Positions 51,255 to 58,749 of a stretch of DNA of 64,000 nt are shown piece after piece. The stretch is from Halosimplex salinum. Lineage in GTDB: Archaea > Halobacteriota > Halobacteria > Halobacteriales > Haloarculaceae. The first letter of the stretch is position 1. Each line of letters begins with the position of its first letter. The translations under genes and the position numbers were made by a program. Location of the stretch: the NCBI RefSeq assembly GCF_003730195.1, contig NZ_QWGG01000002.1:496001-560000 (forward strand), written 5' to 3'. Below the pieces are notes generated by a model, which was given only the letters and a program-made list of their open reading frames with translations, had not been told where the DNA came from and searched no databases.

Positions 51255-51494
51255 TCAGTCCGCGCCCTCGGACCCTCGCTGTCGCGCGAGGAAGTCGAGC
51301 GCCTTCGTGAACAGCCACCCGACGATCAGGAAGGGCAGCAGCGGGACGAGCAGGATTACGAGGCCGAGAAACAGCGCCCACCCGAGCGAGTCCATCTCCA
51401 CGTCGGGGCGGTACCCCGTCCCCGGCGTGACCGTCCGCAGGAGTTGCGTCGCGGTACCCGGATCCTCGCTCTCGTCCGCTGTCGTGTCGCTCAT
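51255..51494 (-). CDS. small membrane protein (DUF7535-like)
   Basis: A 79-residue protein with an acidic N-terminus, a short conserved-looking segment TVTPGTGYRPDVEMDSLGW and one long or two short membrane helices (ALFLGLVILLVPLLPFLIVGWLFTKALDFL). It resembles the small haloarchaeal family DUF7535 as I recall it. It converges on coxL. ATG at 51494; the longer frame upstream runs through repeat sequence. Confidence 0.7.
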   Translation of the reverse strand: MSDTTADESEDPGTATQLLRTVTPGTGYRPDVEMDSLGWALFLGLVILLVPLLPFLIVGWLFTKALDFLARQRGSEGAD

Positions 51495-51704
51495 AGCCTC
51501 ATATAGGGCGAGAGATTCGATAAAACCGTTCCCCGGGATCGTCGACGTGTTCGGGTCCGTCTGCCGGTTGCGCAATAGCGTTCGCGCGAGCGGAGCGAGG
51601 CGCGGTTCGCCGTCAGAGCAAGCTCTGACGAGGCCGCGGTCGTTCGCGGCGGGCACTCCCGCGGATACCGAGCCCGAACGAAGTGAGGGCTCGGCCTTTT
51701 TCAC

Positions 51705-51773
51705 CCATGTTTTTTGGCGGGGGTTGAGGCGCGAGCCGACGGCTCGCGCCGATGCCCCCGTGAAAAAAGATGG
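51705..51773. terminator. bidirectional T-tract/hairpin/A-tract element
   Basis: ccatgttttttggcgggggt, a perfect ggcgcgagcc/ggctcgcgcc hairpin, then gcccccgtgaaaaaagatgg. It starts right after the stop of the minus-strand gene at 51775 and lies in a 280-base gap that also holds the hairpin cgtcagagc-aa-gctctgacg (51611-51630) and a cgagccc...gggctcg hairpin before T5 (51669-51700). Unlike the other three members it is not between convergent genes. Confidence 0.6.
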
Positions 51774-51774
51774 T

Positions 51775-52431
51775 TTAGCAGACCGGCTTCGGGTCGACGC
51801 CCATCGCTTCGAGCGCGTCGACGTACTCGTCGTAGGCCGCCTCGACGACTCCCTCCGCGGCCCGCTGGGCGCGCTCCCAGTCGGCGTCCGTCTCGCAGGT
51901 CGCGTCGAGGAGGGCGATCCCCTCGTCCAGCCGGTCTTGCGTGTCCGAGCGCAGGTCTCTGGCCAGGTCCGCCCGCACCTCGTCGGCCTCGTTGACGAAG
52001 AAGCTGATCGCCTGCAGGCGCGCCCGGTCGGCGACCAGCGGGCGGCCGACGAATCCTGCGGCCAGGCGCTCGACCGCGCCGTCGAACTCCGCGAGCGCGG
52101 CGTGGAGCGGGTCGTCGGCCGCGTCGATCGTCGCGTCGGCCTCGGCGTCGTCGTTCGGCAGGGCCGACAGCGATTCGACGACCCGGTCGAAGTGGGCCGC
52201 CTCGGTCTCGGCCGCCGACCCGAACGCCGTCGCGAGGTCGCCGACCGCCGCTTCGCTCCAGCGCTCGAACGTCTCGCGGCCGCTGACGGCCGACTCCGCG
52301 ACCGTCCGCAGGACCGGGGCGCGCTCCAGGTCGGCGCCCGTCGCGGCGATCAGGTACTTGTCCGACCCGAGTCGGTCGAGTTCCGTCGCCCGCTTCTCGC
52401 GGACCGCGTCGACGAGTTCCTGGCCGTTCAT
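51775..52431 (-). CDS. helical conserved haloarchaeal protein (rubrerythrin-like fold possible)
   Basis: A 218-residue acidic, almost wholly helical protein. The segments RLGSDKYLIAATGADLERAPVLRTVAESAVSGRETFERWS and ETEAAHFDRVVESL resemble haloarchaeal proteins annotated loosely as rubrerythrin-like, but only a partial E...E..H pattern is visible and the second iron-binding helix is not clear. Function unknown. A TATA-like ACATATACCC lies about 28 bases upstream of the ATG. Confidence 0.6.
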   Translation of the reverse strand: MNGQELVDAVREKRATELDRLGSDKYLIAATGADLERAPVLRTVAESAVSGRETFERWSEAAVGDLATAFGSAAETEAAHFDRVVESLSALPNDDAEADATIDAADDPLHAALAEFDGAVERLAAGFVGRPLVADRARLQAISFFVNEADEVRADLARDLRSDTQDRLDEGIALLDATCETDADWERAQRAAEGVVEAAYDEYVDALEAMGVDPKPVC

Positions 52432-52492
52432 GTCCGCTCGTTCGGGCGGCGAACGGGTATATGTACGGGCGGCGGGTCGTCCCCGCCGGCAG

Positions 52493-52499
52493 TTATATG
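52493..52499 (+). promoter_or_regulatory. TATA box of the ZIP transporter gene
   Basis: ttatatg, centred about 30 bases before ATG 52526. A second TATA-like tatatgt on the other strand at about 52457-52463 serves the divergent gene. Confidence 0.55.
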
Positions 52500-52525
52500 G
52501 ACGGCCGCGCAGGCGTTACCAGTAC

Positions 52526-53398
52526 ATGCAGGGAGTCGCCGAGACGCTCGTCGAGGCACTGAGCGTGCAGTCGCTCCTCGTGCAGGCGCTGATCGGCGGC
52601 GGCGTCATCGCCGGGCTCAACCTCTTCGGGGCGTCGCTCGTGCTCGTCTGGCGCGACCCCTCCGAGCGGGCGCTCGACGGCGCGCTCGGCTTCGCCGCGG
52701 GCGTCATGCTCGCGGCGAGTTTCACGAGTCTCATCCTCCCGGGGATCGAGGCGACGCCCGGCGGCAGTCCGCTGCCGGTGCTCGGCGGCGTCCTGCTGGG
52801 CGCGCTCGCGCTCGACCGCGCGGACGTGCTCGTCCCGCACGCCCACTACCTGCTGACCGGCAAGAGACGCGACGACGCGGCGAAACCCAGCGAGGATACG
52901 GCGAAACCCGACGGGAGCGTTCCCATCGACGAGGACCGCCTGGCCTCGGTCGTCCTGTTCATCCTCGCGATCACGCTCCACAACATGCCAGAGGGACTGG
53001 CCGTCGGGGTCGGGTTCGGGTCGGCGGCCGCCGGCGACGCCTCCATCGGGAGCGCCGTCGCGCTCATGCTCGCCATCGGGATCCAGAACGTCCCCGAGGG
53101 GCTGGCGGTGTCGGTCGCCGCGGTCAACGCCGGTCTCGATCGCCGGTTCTACGCGATGGTCACCGGGATCCGGTCAGGGGTCGTGGAGATCCCGCTCGTC
53201 CTGCTGGGCGCGCTCGCGGTCACGCTCGCCGCGCCCATCCTCCCCTACGCGATGGGCTTCGCCGCGGGCGCGATGCTGTTCGTCATCAGCGACGAGATCG
53301 TCCCGGAGACCCACATCCGGGGCAACGAGCGGGTCGCGACGCTCGGCACCATCGTCGGCGTCGTCGTCATGCTCTACCTCGACATCTCGCTGGCGTAG
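52526..53398 (+). CDS. ZIP-family metal transporter
   Basis: 290 residues with eight membrane segments. The metal-binding helices IV and V show LHNMPEGLAVGVGF and IQNVPEGLAVSV, the paired (H/Q)NxPEG motifs of ZIP transporters; a hydrophilic loop with Asp/Glu/Lys (GKRRDDAAKPSEDTAKPD) lies between helices III and IV and is the usual variable loop, here without a His cluster. It imports zinc, iron or manganese into the cytosol. ATG at 52526 follows its TATA box. Confidence 0.9.
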   Translation: MQGVAETLVEALSVQSLLVQALIGGGVIAGLNLFGASLVLVWRDPSERALDGALGFAAGVMLAASFTSLILPGIEATPGGSPLPVLGGVLLGALALDRADVLVPHAHYLLTGKRRDDAAKPSEDTAKPDGSVPIDEDRLASVVLFILAITLHNMPEGLAVGVGFGSAAAGDASIGSAVALMLAIGIQNVPEGLAVSVAAVNAGLDRRFYAMVTGIRSGVVEIPLVLLGALAVTLAAPILPYAMGFAAGAMLFVISDEIVPETHIRGNERVATLGTIVGVVVMLYLDISLA

Positions 53399-53466
53399 CG
53401 TCGGCCGGCCCGCCCCCGCACGCGTCGGACCGACCGACTTAGGTGCGTCTGCCGTCTAATTCGGCT

Positions 53467-53808
53467 GTGACACCGCTTCGTCCGGTCGCCCACGCGGCGC
53501 CGTCCCCGGACCCCGCCCTCCTCGGGATCCACCTGCTCGCGGGCGTCGGCTCCGGGCTCTTGCTCGCGCTGGGCGTCGTCGCGCTCGGCCAGCGCGGGTC
53601 GCGCTCGTACCTGCTGGTCGTGCTCGCGCTCGGGGCGCTGGTCGCCCGGACGCTCGTCTCGGGACTGGCGATGTTCGGACCGCTCGGTCCCGGCGTCCAC
53701 CACTTCGCCGAGCACGCGCTCGACGCGATGCTCGCCACCTTCCTGCTCGGGGCGGTCTACTACGGGCGGACGACCGACTCCACTTCACCCACGGAGGACT
53801 CCAGATGA
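53467..53808 (+). CDS. small membrane protein (DUF7471-like)
   Basis: A 113-residue protein with three membrane segments (LGIHLLAGVGSGLLLALGVVAL, SYLLVVLALGALVARTLVSGLAMF, HALDAMLATFLLGAVYYG). Its stop overlaps the ATG of the regulator gene by four bases. This membrane protein/two-HTH regulator pair is a recurrent haloarchaeal unit; the membrane partner may sense or transmit a signal (inference). GTG at 53467 is preferred over the GTG at 53443, being about 28 bases after TATA-like gacttagg. Confidence 0.7.
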   Translation: MTPLRPVAHAAPSPDPALLGIHLLAGVGSGLLLALGVVALGQRGSRSYLLVVLALGALVARTLVSGLAMFGPLGPGVHHFAEHALDAMLATFLLGAVYYGRTTDSTSPTEDSR

Positions 53809-54317
53809 CCGAGAACGACGCGCGCACACGAGTCGCCGCCCACGTCGCGGACCACCCGGGCGTCTACTTCAGCGAACTCGTCCGTCAGACCGACCTCGCG
53901 CCGGGACAGGTCCAGTACCACCTGCGGAAACTCGGCGACGCCGTCGTCTCTCGGGAGTTCCACGGGCGGACCCACTACTACCCGCCAGACTGCGACGCCT
54001 TCGAGCGGCGAGCGCTGGCGGTCCTGCGCCGCGAGACGGCCGTCGACATCGTCGTCTCCCTCCTCAGACACGGCCCGACTCCCGCGGCCGACACCGCCGA
54101 GCGGGTCGACGTGGCCCGGAGCACGCTGGAGTGGCACCTCGACCGACTGACCGACCTCGGCGTCGTCGCCAAGCGCCGCGACGAGCGCGGGCGCGTGACG
54201 CTCGTGCTCGAACGACCCGAGGAGACCGCGGGGCTCCTCCGCACGGTCGAACCGTCGCTGCCGGAGCGGCTGGTCGACCGATTCACGCGACTGGTCGACC
54301 GCCTGCTGGCGGAATAA
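53805..54317 (+). CDS. transcriptional regulator with two winged helices
   Basis: 170 residues. First HTH at about 20-45 (YFSELVRQTDLAPGQVQYHLRKLG) with wing REFHGRTHYYPP; second at about 95-125 (AADTAERVDVARSTLEWHLDRLTDLGVVAKRR). A C-terminal helix (LPERLVDRFTRLVDRLLAE) may mediate dimerisation. This tandem ArsR/MarR-like layout is common in haloarchaeal regulators. It is translationally coupled to the small membrane protein and precedes the Dyp-like gene by 78 bases. Confidence 0.82.
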   Translation: MTENDARTRVAAHVADHPGVYFSELVRQTDLAPGQVQYHLRKLGDAVVSREFHGRTHYYPPDCDAFERRALAVLRRETAVDIVVSLLRHGPTPAADTAERVDVARSTLEWHLDRLTDLGVVAKRRDERGRVTLVLERPEETAGLLRTVEPSLPERLVDRFTRLVDRLLAE

Positions 54318-54343
54318 CGGACCGGAGAACCGAGCTCGCGGCT

Positions 54344-54363
54344 TTCGACTGCCCGACCAGAAC
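54344..54363 (+). promoter_or_regulatory. shared 20-bp upstream motif, first copy
   Basis: tttcgactgcccgaccagaa, ending 33 bases before the ATG of the Dyp-like gene. The same motif with two changes stands 32 bases before the ATG at 55786. Confidence 0.5.
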
Positions 54364-54395
54364 CCCCTTGTCCGACCGGTCGCTAGGAGTCGCCA

Positions 54396-55700
54396 ATGCC
54401 ACCCACCCGCTCGCGAGGGATCTCCCGCCGCGACTTCGTGAAGGCCGCGGTCGCCATCGGCGGGTCCGCGGCGCTGTCGGCGTGTCTCGACCGGGAGAAC
54501 CCCGATCTCCCGCAGGGCACCGACGACCTGTCCGCCCTCCCGGAGCGCCAGCACGCCTGGAACGCTGCCCTCCAGACGGACGACCACGGGAACGACGTGC
54601 CGCCCCGCCACCACCTCCTCCTGTACCTCGACTACGCGGGCGACGGGACGCCCACCGACGCGGACCGCGAGACGGTCGAGACCGCTCTCCGGTCGCTCGA
54701 ACGGGCCTACCCGCGGAGCCACGAGGGCGATGTCGGCCTCCTCTTCACGGTCGGCTACGCGCCCGCCTACTTCGACCGCTTCGACGACCCGCTCCCGGAG
54801 AGCGTCGACCTGCCGGCGCCCGAACCGCTCGCGCCGTTCGAGGACCCGGCGCCCGACGAACCGGATGCCGTCCTCCACCTCGCCAGCGACTACGGCTCCG
54901 TCGTCATCGGCGCCGAGGAGGCCCTGCTCGGGGAGACGACCGAACTCAACGGGCGCGAGATGGACGCCACCTTCGAGGGGGTCTTCGAGCGCGCTGCGCT
55001 CGCCGACGACGGCCCGAATCGCCGGACGGGGTTCGTCGGCGAAGGACTCCCCGCCGACAACCAGGACGTGACCGGCGTCCCCGACTCCGAGCCGGTCCCC
55101 GAGGACTCGCCGCTGTTCATGGGCTTCGAGTCCGGCTTCGAGAAGACGCAGGCCACCGAGGACCGCGTGACCATCGACGAGGGCCCCTTCGCGGGCGGCA
55201 CGACCCAGCACGTGTCGACGATGCACCTGAACCTCGAGCAGTGGTACGAACAGGACACTCGCTACCACCGCGAGGCGACGATGTTCTGCCCGGCCCACGC
55301 CGACGAGGGGCGCATCGAGGGCACGGGGAAGAACCTCGGGAACACCAGCGGCGTCGGCGCCTGTGCCGAGGACGTAGCCAGCGACGCCCGCGAGGAGGGC
55401 GTCGTCGGGCACGCACAGAAGAACGCTCGCGCCCGCGAGGACGGGCGCCCGGTCATCCTCCGCCGCGACTTCGACTCGACGGACGGCGACCACGCGGGCC
55501 TGCACTTCCTCGCCCTCCAGGAGTCCATCGCCGACTTCGTGGCGACGCGCGAGGCGATGAACGGCACCGACGCGGCCGACGAGGGCGCCGTCGGCCAGCG
55601 GACGAACAACGGCATCCTCCAGTACATCAACGTCCGGCGGCGCGGCAACTACCTCCTCCCGCCCCGTTCTTCGAGAGCGCTCCCGACGCCGCGTGCCTGA
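54396..55700 (+). CDS. Tat-exported Dyp-type peroxidase-like protein (DUF7405-like)
   Basis: A 434-residue protein with a Tat signal and lipobox (RGISRRDFVKAAVAIGG...LSACL). The mature part resembles Dyp-type heme peroxidases/deferrochelatases: PPRHHLLLYLDYAG, LLFTVGYAPAYFDRF, GFVGEGLPA, SPLFMGFESGF, and RRDFDS...GLHFLALQ near the end. The distal heme motif GXXDG is not evident, so peroxidase activity is unsure. It may handle heme or iron outside the cell together with the following lipoprotein, which shares an upstream motif. Confidence 0.75.
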   Translation: MPPTRSRGISRRDFVKAAVAIGGSAALSACLDRENPDLPQGTDDLSALPERQHAWNAALQTDDHGNDVPPRHHLLLYLDYAGDGTPTDADRETVETALRSLERAYPRSHEGDVGLLFTVGYAPAYFDRFDDPLPESVDLPAPEPLAPFEDPAPDEPDAVLHLASDYGSVVIGAEEALLGETTELNGREMDATFEGVFERAALADDGPNRRTGFVGEGLPADNQDVTGVPDSEPVPEDSPLFMGFESGFEKTQATEDRVTIDEGPFAGGTTQHVSTMHLNLEQWYEQDTRYHREATMFCPAHADEGRIEGTGKNLGNTSGVGACAEDVASDAREEGVVGHAQKNARAREDGRPVILRRDFDSTDGDHAGLHFLALQESIADFVATREAMNGTDAADEGAVGQRTNNGILQYINVRRRGNYLLPPRSSRALPTPRA

Positions 55701-55734
55701 CATTCGGCTGCCGATCCTCGTCCCCGCCGGCGGT

Positions 55735-55754
55735 TTTCGACTGTCCAACCAGAA
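55735..55754 (+). promoter_or_regulatory. shared 20-bp upstream motif, second copy
   Basis: tttcgactgtccaaccagaa, with two differences from 54344-54363. Its distance to ATG 55786 (32 bases) matches the first copy's 33 bases and supports that ATG as the start. Confidence 0.5.
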
Positions 55755-55785
55755 GCCGCTTACAGGTATGGCCGATAGAGAGCGT

Positions 55786-56883
55786 ATGCACAGACGACGC
55801 TTCCTCGCCGCGGGAGCTACCGCGGCGTCGGTGGGGCTGGCCGGGTGTCGGTCGCTGTTCCAGACGCGCTCGGCGCGCTCCCCGCCGCTGGTCGAGGACC
55901 GCCCGGACGCCGTCTACGTCCCCAGCCACGTCGAAGGGATGGAGATGGTCGACACCGCCGAGGCGGGCGACTACACGGTCGCGCTCACCTACAGCTTCCC
56001 CCACCGGTTCTGGCTGGTCAACGGCGACCGGACGAATCAGGTCGAGATCGAGGGGAGCGACTCCGTCCACCTCATGACGACCGTCTGGGACACCGACACC
56101 GGGACGGTGATCCCCACCGACGGCATCAGGACGACGATCACGAGCGACGGCGAGACGCTGGTCAGCGGCGAACCGCTCTGGCCGATGCTCTCCCAGAACA
56201 TGGGCGTCCACACCGGCGACAACCTCGAACTCGACGGCGACGGCACCTACGAGGTCGAGGTGGACGTCCCGCCCCTCTCGGCGCGCCGGACGGGCGGCTT
56301 CCGCGACCGCTTCGACGAGCAGGTCACCGCCGACTTCTCGCTGGCGTTCGCCCAGTCGACGCTCGACGAGATATCCTTCGAACGGCTCCAGGACCGGCAG
56401 GGGGAGCGCGACGCCCTCGATCCGATGGAGATGGACATGCTCCCGGTGTCGACGGCGCCCGCCGTCGAGGACCTGCCCGGCACCGTCGTCGGTGAGGGGT
56501 CGAGCGGCGACGCCCGCTTCGTCGCGACGCGACTGGACTCGCCGCCCGCGGGCGCCGGTGGTGAGTCGACGGACGAGGGCGGCGATTCGAGCGACGAGCG
56601 CCCGTACCTCGCTGTCTCGATGCGGACGCCGTACAACGGCTACCCGCTCCCGCTGGCCGCGCTGTCGGCGACGGTCGCTCGCGACGGGGAGACCGTCTTC
56701 GACGGGCCGCTCGGCGCGACCGTCGACCCGGACATCGGCTATCACTACGGCGCGCTCGCGGACGTACAGTCGGGAGACGAACTGGCGATCACGGTCGACA
56801 CGCCGCCGCAGGTCTCCCGTCACGAGGGCTACGAGACGGCGTTCCTCGACTTCGCCGAGACGTCGATGACCGTCGAGAAGTGA
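55786..56883 (+). CDS. iron-transport-like lipoprotein (p19/DUF7350 type)
   Basis: 365 residues from ATG 55786 (an ATG at 55768 would add six). The Tat signal HRRRFLAAGATAASVGLAGC ends in a lipobox Cys. Two beta-sandwich domains follow; YTVALTYSFPHRFWLVNGDRTNQVEI and PSHVEGMEMVDTAEAG resemble the Fe(II) p19-like family with a Met/His-rich metal site (EGMEM, QNMGVH, MEMDML). I recall DUF7350 as the haloarchaeal family. With the preceding gene it forms a metal/heme-handling pair (inference). Confidence 0.72.
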   Translation: MHRRRFLAAGATAASVGLAGCRSLFQTRSARSPPLVEDRPDAVYVPSHVEGMEMVDTAEAGDYTVALTYSFPHRFWLVNGDRTNQVEIEGSDSVHLMTTVWDTDTGTVIPTDGIRTTITSDGETLVSGEPLWPMLSQNMGVHTGDNLELDGDGTYEVEVDVPPLSARRTGGFRDRFDEQVTADFSLAFAQSTLDEISFERLQDRQGERDALDPMEMDMLPVSTAPAVEDLPGTVVGEGSSGDARFVATRLDSPPAGAGGESTDEGGDSSDERPYLAVSMRTPYNGYPLPLAALSATVARDGETVFDGPLGATVDPDIGYHYGALADVQSGDELAITVDTPPQVSRHEGYETAFLDFAETSMTVEK

Positions 56884-56928
56884 GGCGTCACGAACACCCG
56901 GATAGTAGCGTGGCACCGTAGCCCGCGC

Positions 56929-58641
56929 TCACTCGGTGCTGTCCCGGTAGAACTCCCTGAGGACGGAGAACGCCTGCTTCTTCCGGCCGTGCTGGTCGAG
57001 GAGTCCCTTCCGATTGTACCCCCGCTGATGGGGGTTCTGCCGCGAGGGTGACCTGAAGTCGAACAGGATCCACGGAGTCATCCCCGCGATCTGCTCGTTG
57101 CCGTCGATCGCGTCGGTCTGGTCCCGGTAGATGGCGGCCTGAAACTCCTCCGTCCACCGCTCGTCGGCCGGGCCGTGGTTCCCCCACTTCGCGCCGCCGC
57201 CGGTCTCGGAGACGACCACCGGCGTCCCGTCGGGGTCGTCCTGAAAGGCCCGCATGTCGTCGGCGTCGCCGTGGTACCACCCGTAGTACTCGTTGATTCC
57301 GATCACGTCGAGCGAGTCCGCCAGCGGGTCCCGGATCTCGATTCCGTCGTCGGTCTCCTCGGCGAAGCAGGCGGCGGTCACGAGTCTGCTATCGTCCAGA
57401 TCCCGGACGAACTCGACCGTCTCTGACAGCACCCGGTTCCTGGTCTCGTCGTCGTGGTCGGTCTCGTTCGCGACGGACCACAGCGCCACCGAGGGCCGGT
57501 TCCAGTCGCGCTGGATCAGCTCGCGTAGCTGTCGGTGGTACAGCTCCCGCACGTCGTCGTCACCGAAGTCGACGTCCCAGTAGGCGGGGACCTCCTCCCA
57601 GAGGAGGATGCCCTCCTCGTCGGCTCGCCGCGTCATCTCCCGGGAGTGCGGGTAGTGTGCGAGCCGCGCGAAGTTGCAGCCGAGTTCGCCGAGCCACTGG
57701 AACCGCTCGTCGACGTCGGCCGCACGGAGCGCCCGGCCCGACCCCGCCGACTCCTCGTGCAGCGAGACGCCGCGCAACCAGACGGGGTCCCCGTTCAGGA
57801 GCACGTCGCCGTCGCGCACCCGGACCTCCCGGAATCCGACCCGGTCCTCGATCGTATCGCCGCCACACTCGAGTTCGATATCGTAGAGCCGGGGGTCGGC
57901 CGGACTCCAGAGCGTGACGGCGTCCGCGTCCAGCGACAGTTCGGCGCTGTATCGGCCGTCGCCGTCGGCGGACAGCTCCGCCTCGCGGTCGAGTTCCGGG
58001 AGTCGGACCGAGACGGTCGATTCGTCGTCGGGGCCGTCGATCCACGCGGTCACCGCGACGCCGACCTGGCCGTCCGAGAGCGTCGTCTCGGCCCGGTAGT
58101 TCCGGACGAACGTCTCCGGGACCGGGACCAGCTCGACGGACCGGAACACGCCGCCGAAGTTGAACCAGTCCGTCTGCGTGTCGGGGACGCCGTCCTCGCG
58201 GCGCTCGTTGTTCGCCCGCACGACGAGCACGTTGTCGCCCGCTTCGAGCGCGTCGGTCACTTCGAACGCGAACGGCGTGTAGCCGCCCTCGTGGCTGCCC
58301 AGCAGTTCGCCGTTCAGCCAGACCGTCGCCTCGTAGTTCACCGCTCCGAACGCGAGGAAGGACCGACCGTCGTCCCCGTCGGCGGACCAGGAGAACCGCC
58401 TCGTGTGCCACATCCATCCCTCGTAGTGACGGAACTCCGGCAGCTCCTCGCCCCAGTTCGACGGGACGCGGATCGAGTACCCGTCGTCGACGTCGAAGTC
58501 CAGCCGGTCTCCTGCCGGCGCGTTCGGGAGAGCCAGCGAGTCACCGATCGGATGGTCCTCGAACACTCGATACTGGTCCGGTATCGCCTGCCACTCGCCG
58601 TCCAGCGATACCGTCTCGCGGCTGTAGTCGAACAGGTGCAC
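56929..58641 (-). CDS. glycoside hydrolase family 2 protein (beta-glucuronidase/beta-galactosidase-like)
   Basis: 570 residues. The N-terminal jelly-roll sugar-binding domain contains SLDGEWQAIPDQYR and FLAFGAVNYEATVWLNGELLGSHEGGYTPF; then an immunoglobulin-like domain and a C-terminal barrel with the acid/base Glu in VANETDHD (about 391) and the nucleophile Glu in VVSETGGG (about 478). Cytosolic, as no signal peptide is present. Starts with GTG at 58641, about 26 bases after TATA-like AACTATTAG. Substrate could be a glucuronide or galactoside. Confidence 0.88.
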   Translation of the reverse strand: MHLFDYSRETVSLDGEWQAIPDQYRVFEDHPIGDSLALPNAPAGDRLDFDVDDGYSIRVPSNWGEELPEFRHYEGWMWHTRRFSWSADGDDGRSFLAFGAVNYEATVWLNGELLGSHEGGYTPFAFEVTDALEAGDNVLVVRANNERREDGVPDTQTDWFNFGGVFRSVELVPVPETFVRNYRAETTLSDGQVGVAVTAWIDGPDDESTVSVRLPELDREAELSADGDGRYSAELSLDADAVTLWSPADPRLYDIELECGGDTIEDRVGFREVRVRDGDVLLNGDPVWLRGVSLHEESAGSGRALRAADVDERFQWLGELGCNFARLAHYPHSREMTRRADEEGILLWEEVPAYWDVDFGDDDVRELYHRQLRELIQRDWNRPSVALWSVANETDHDDETRNRVLSETVEFVRDLDDSRLVTAACFAEETDDGIEIRDPLADSLDVIGINEYYGWYHGDADDMRAFQDDPDGTPVVVSETGGGAKWGNHGPADERWTEEFQAAIYRDQTDAIDGNEQIAGMTPWILFDFRSPSRQNPHQRGYNRKGLLDQHGRKKQAFSVLREFYRDSTE

Positions 58642-58749
58642 CGCTCGAAAAGTCCGCGGAGCGCTAATAGTTGTTGCGCAGCCTCGAGACGGTCCAGCAC
58701 GGATCCGGGCCGGGCCGCTCCCGGCCGTCCGAGGGCGGAGTCAGTCGCG

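Noticed and set aside
48187-51381. Minus-strand ORF of 1064 residues opposite the coxL gene
   Set aside because: Shadow of the coxL frame; coxL has all family motifs.
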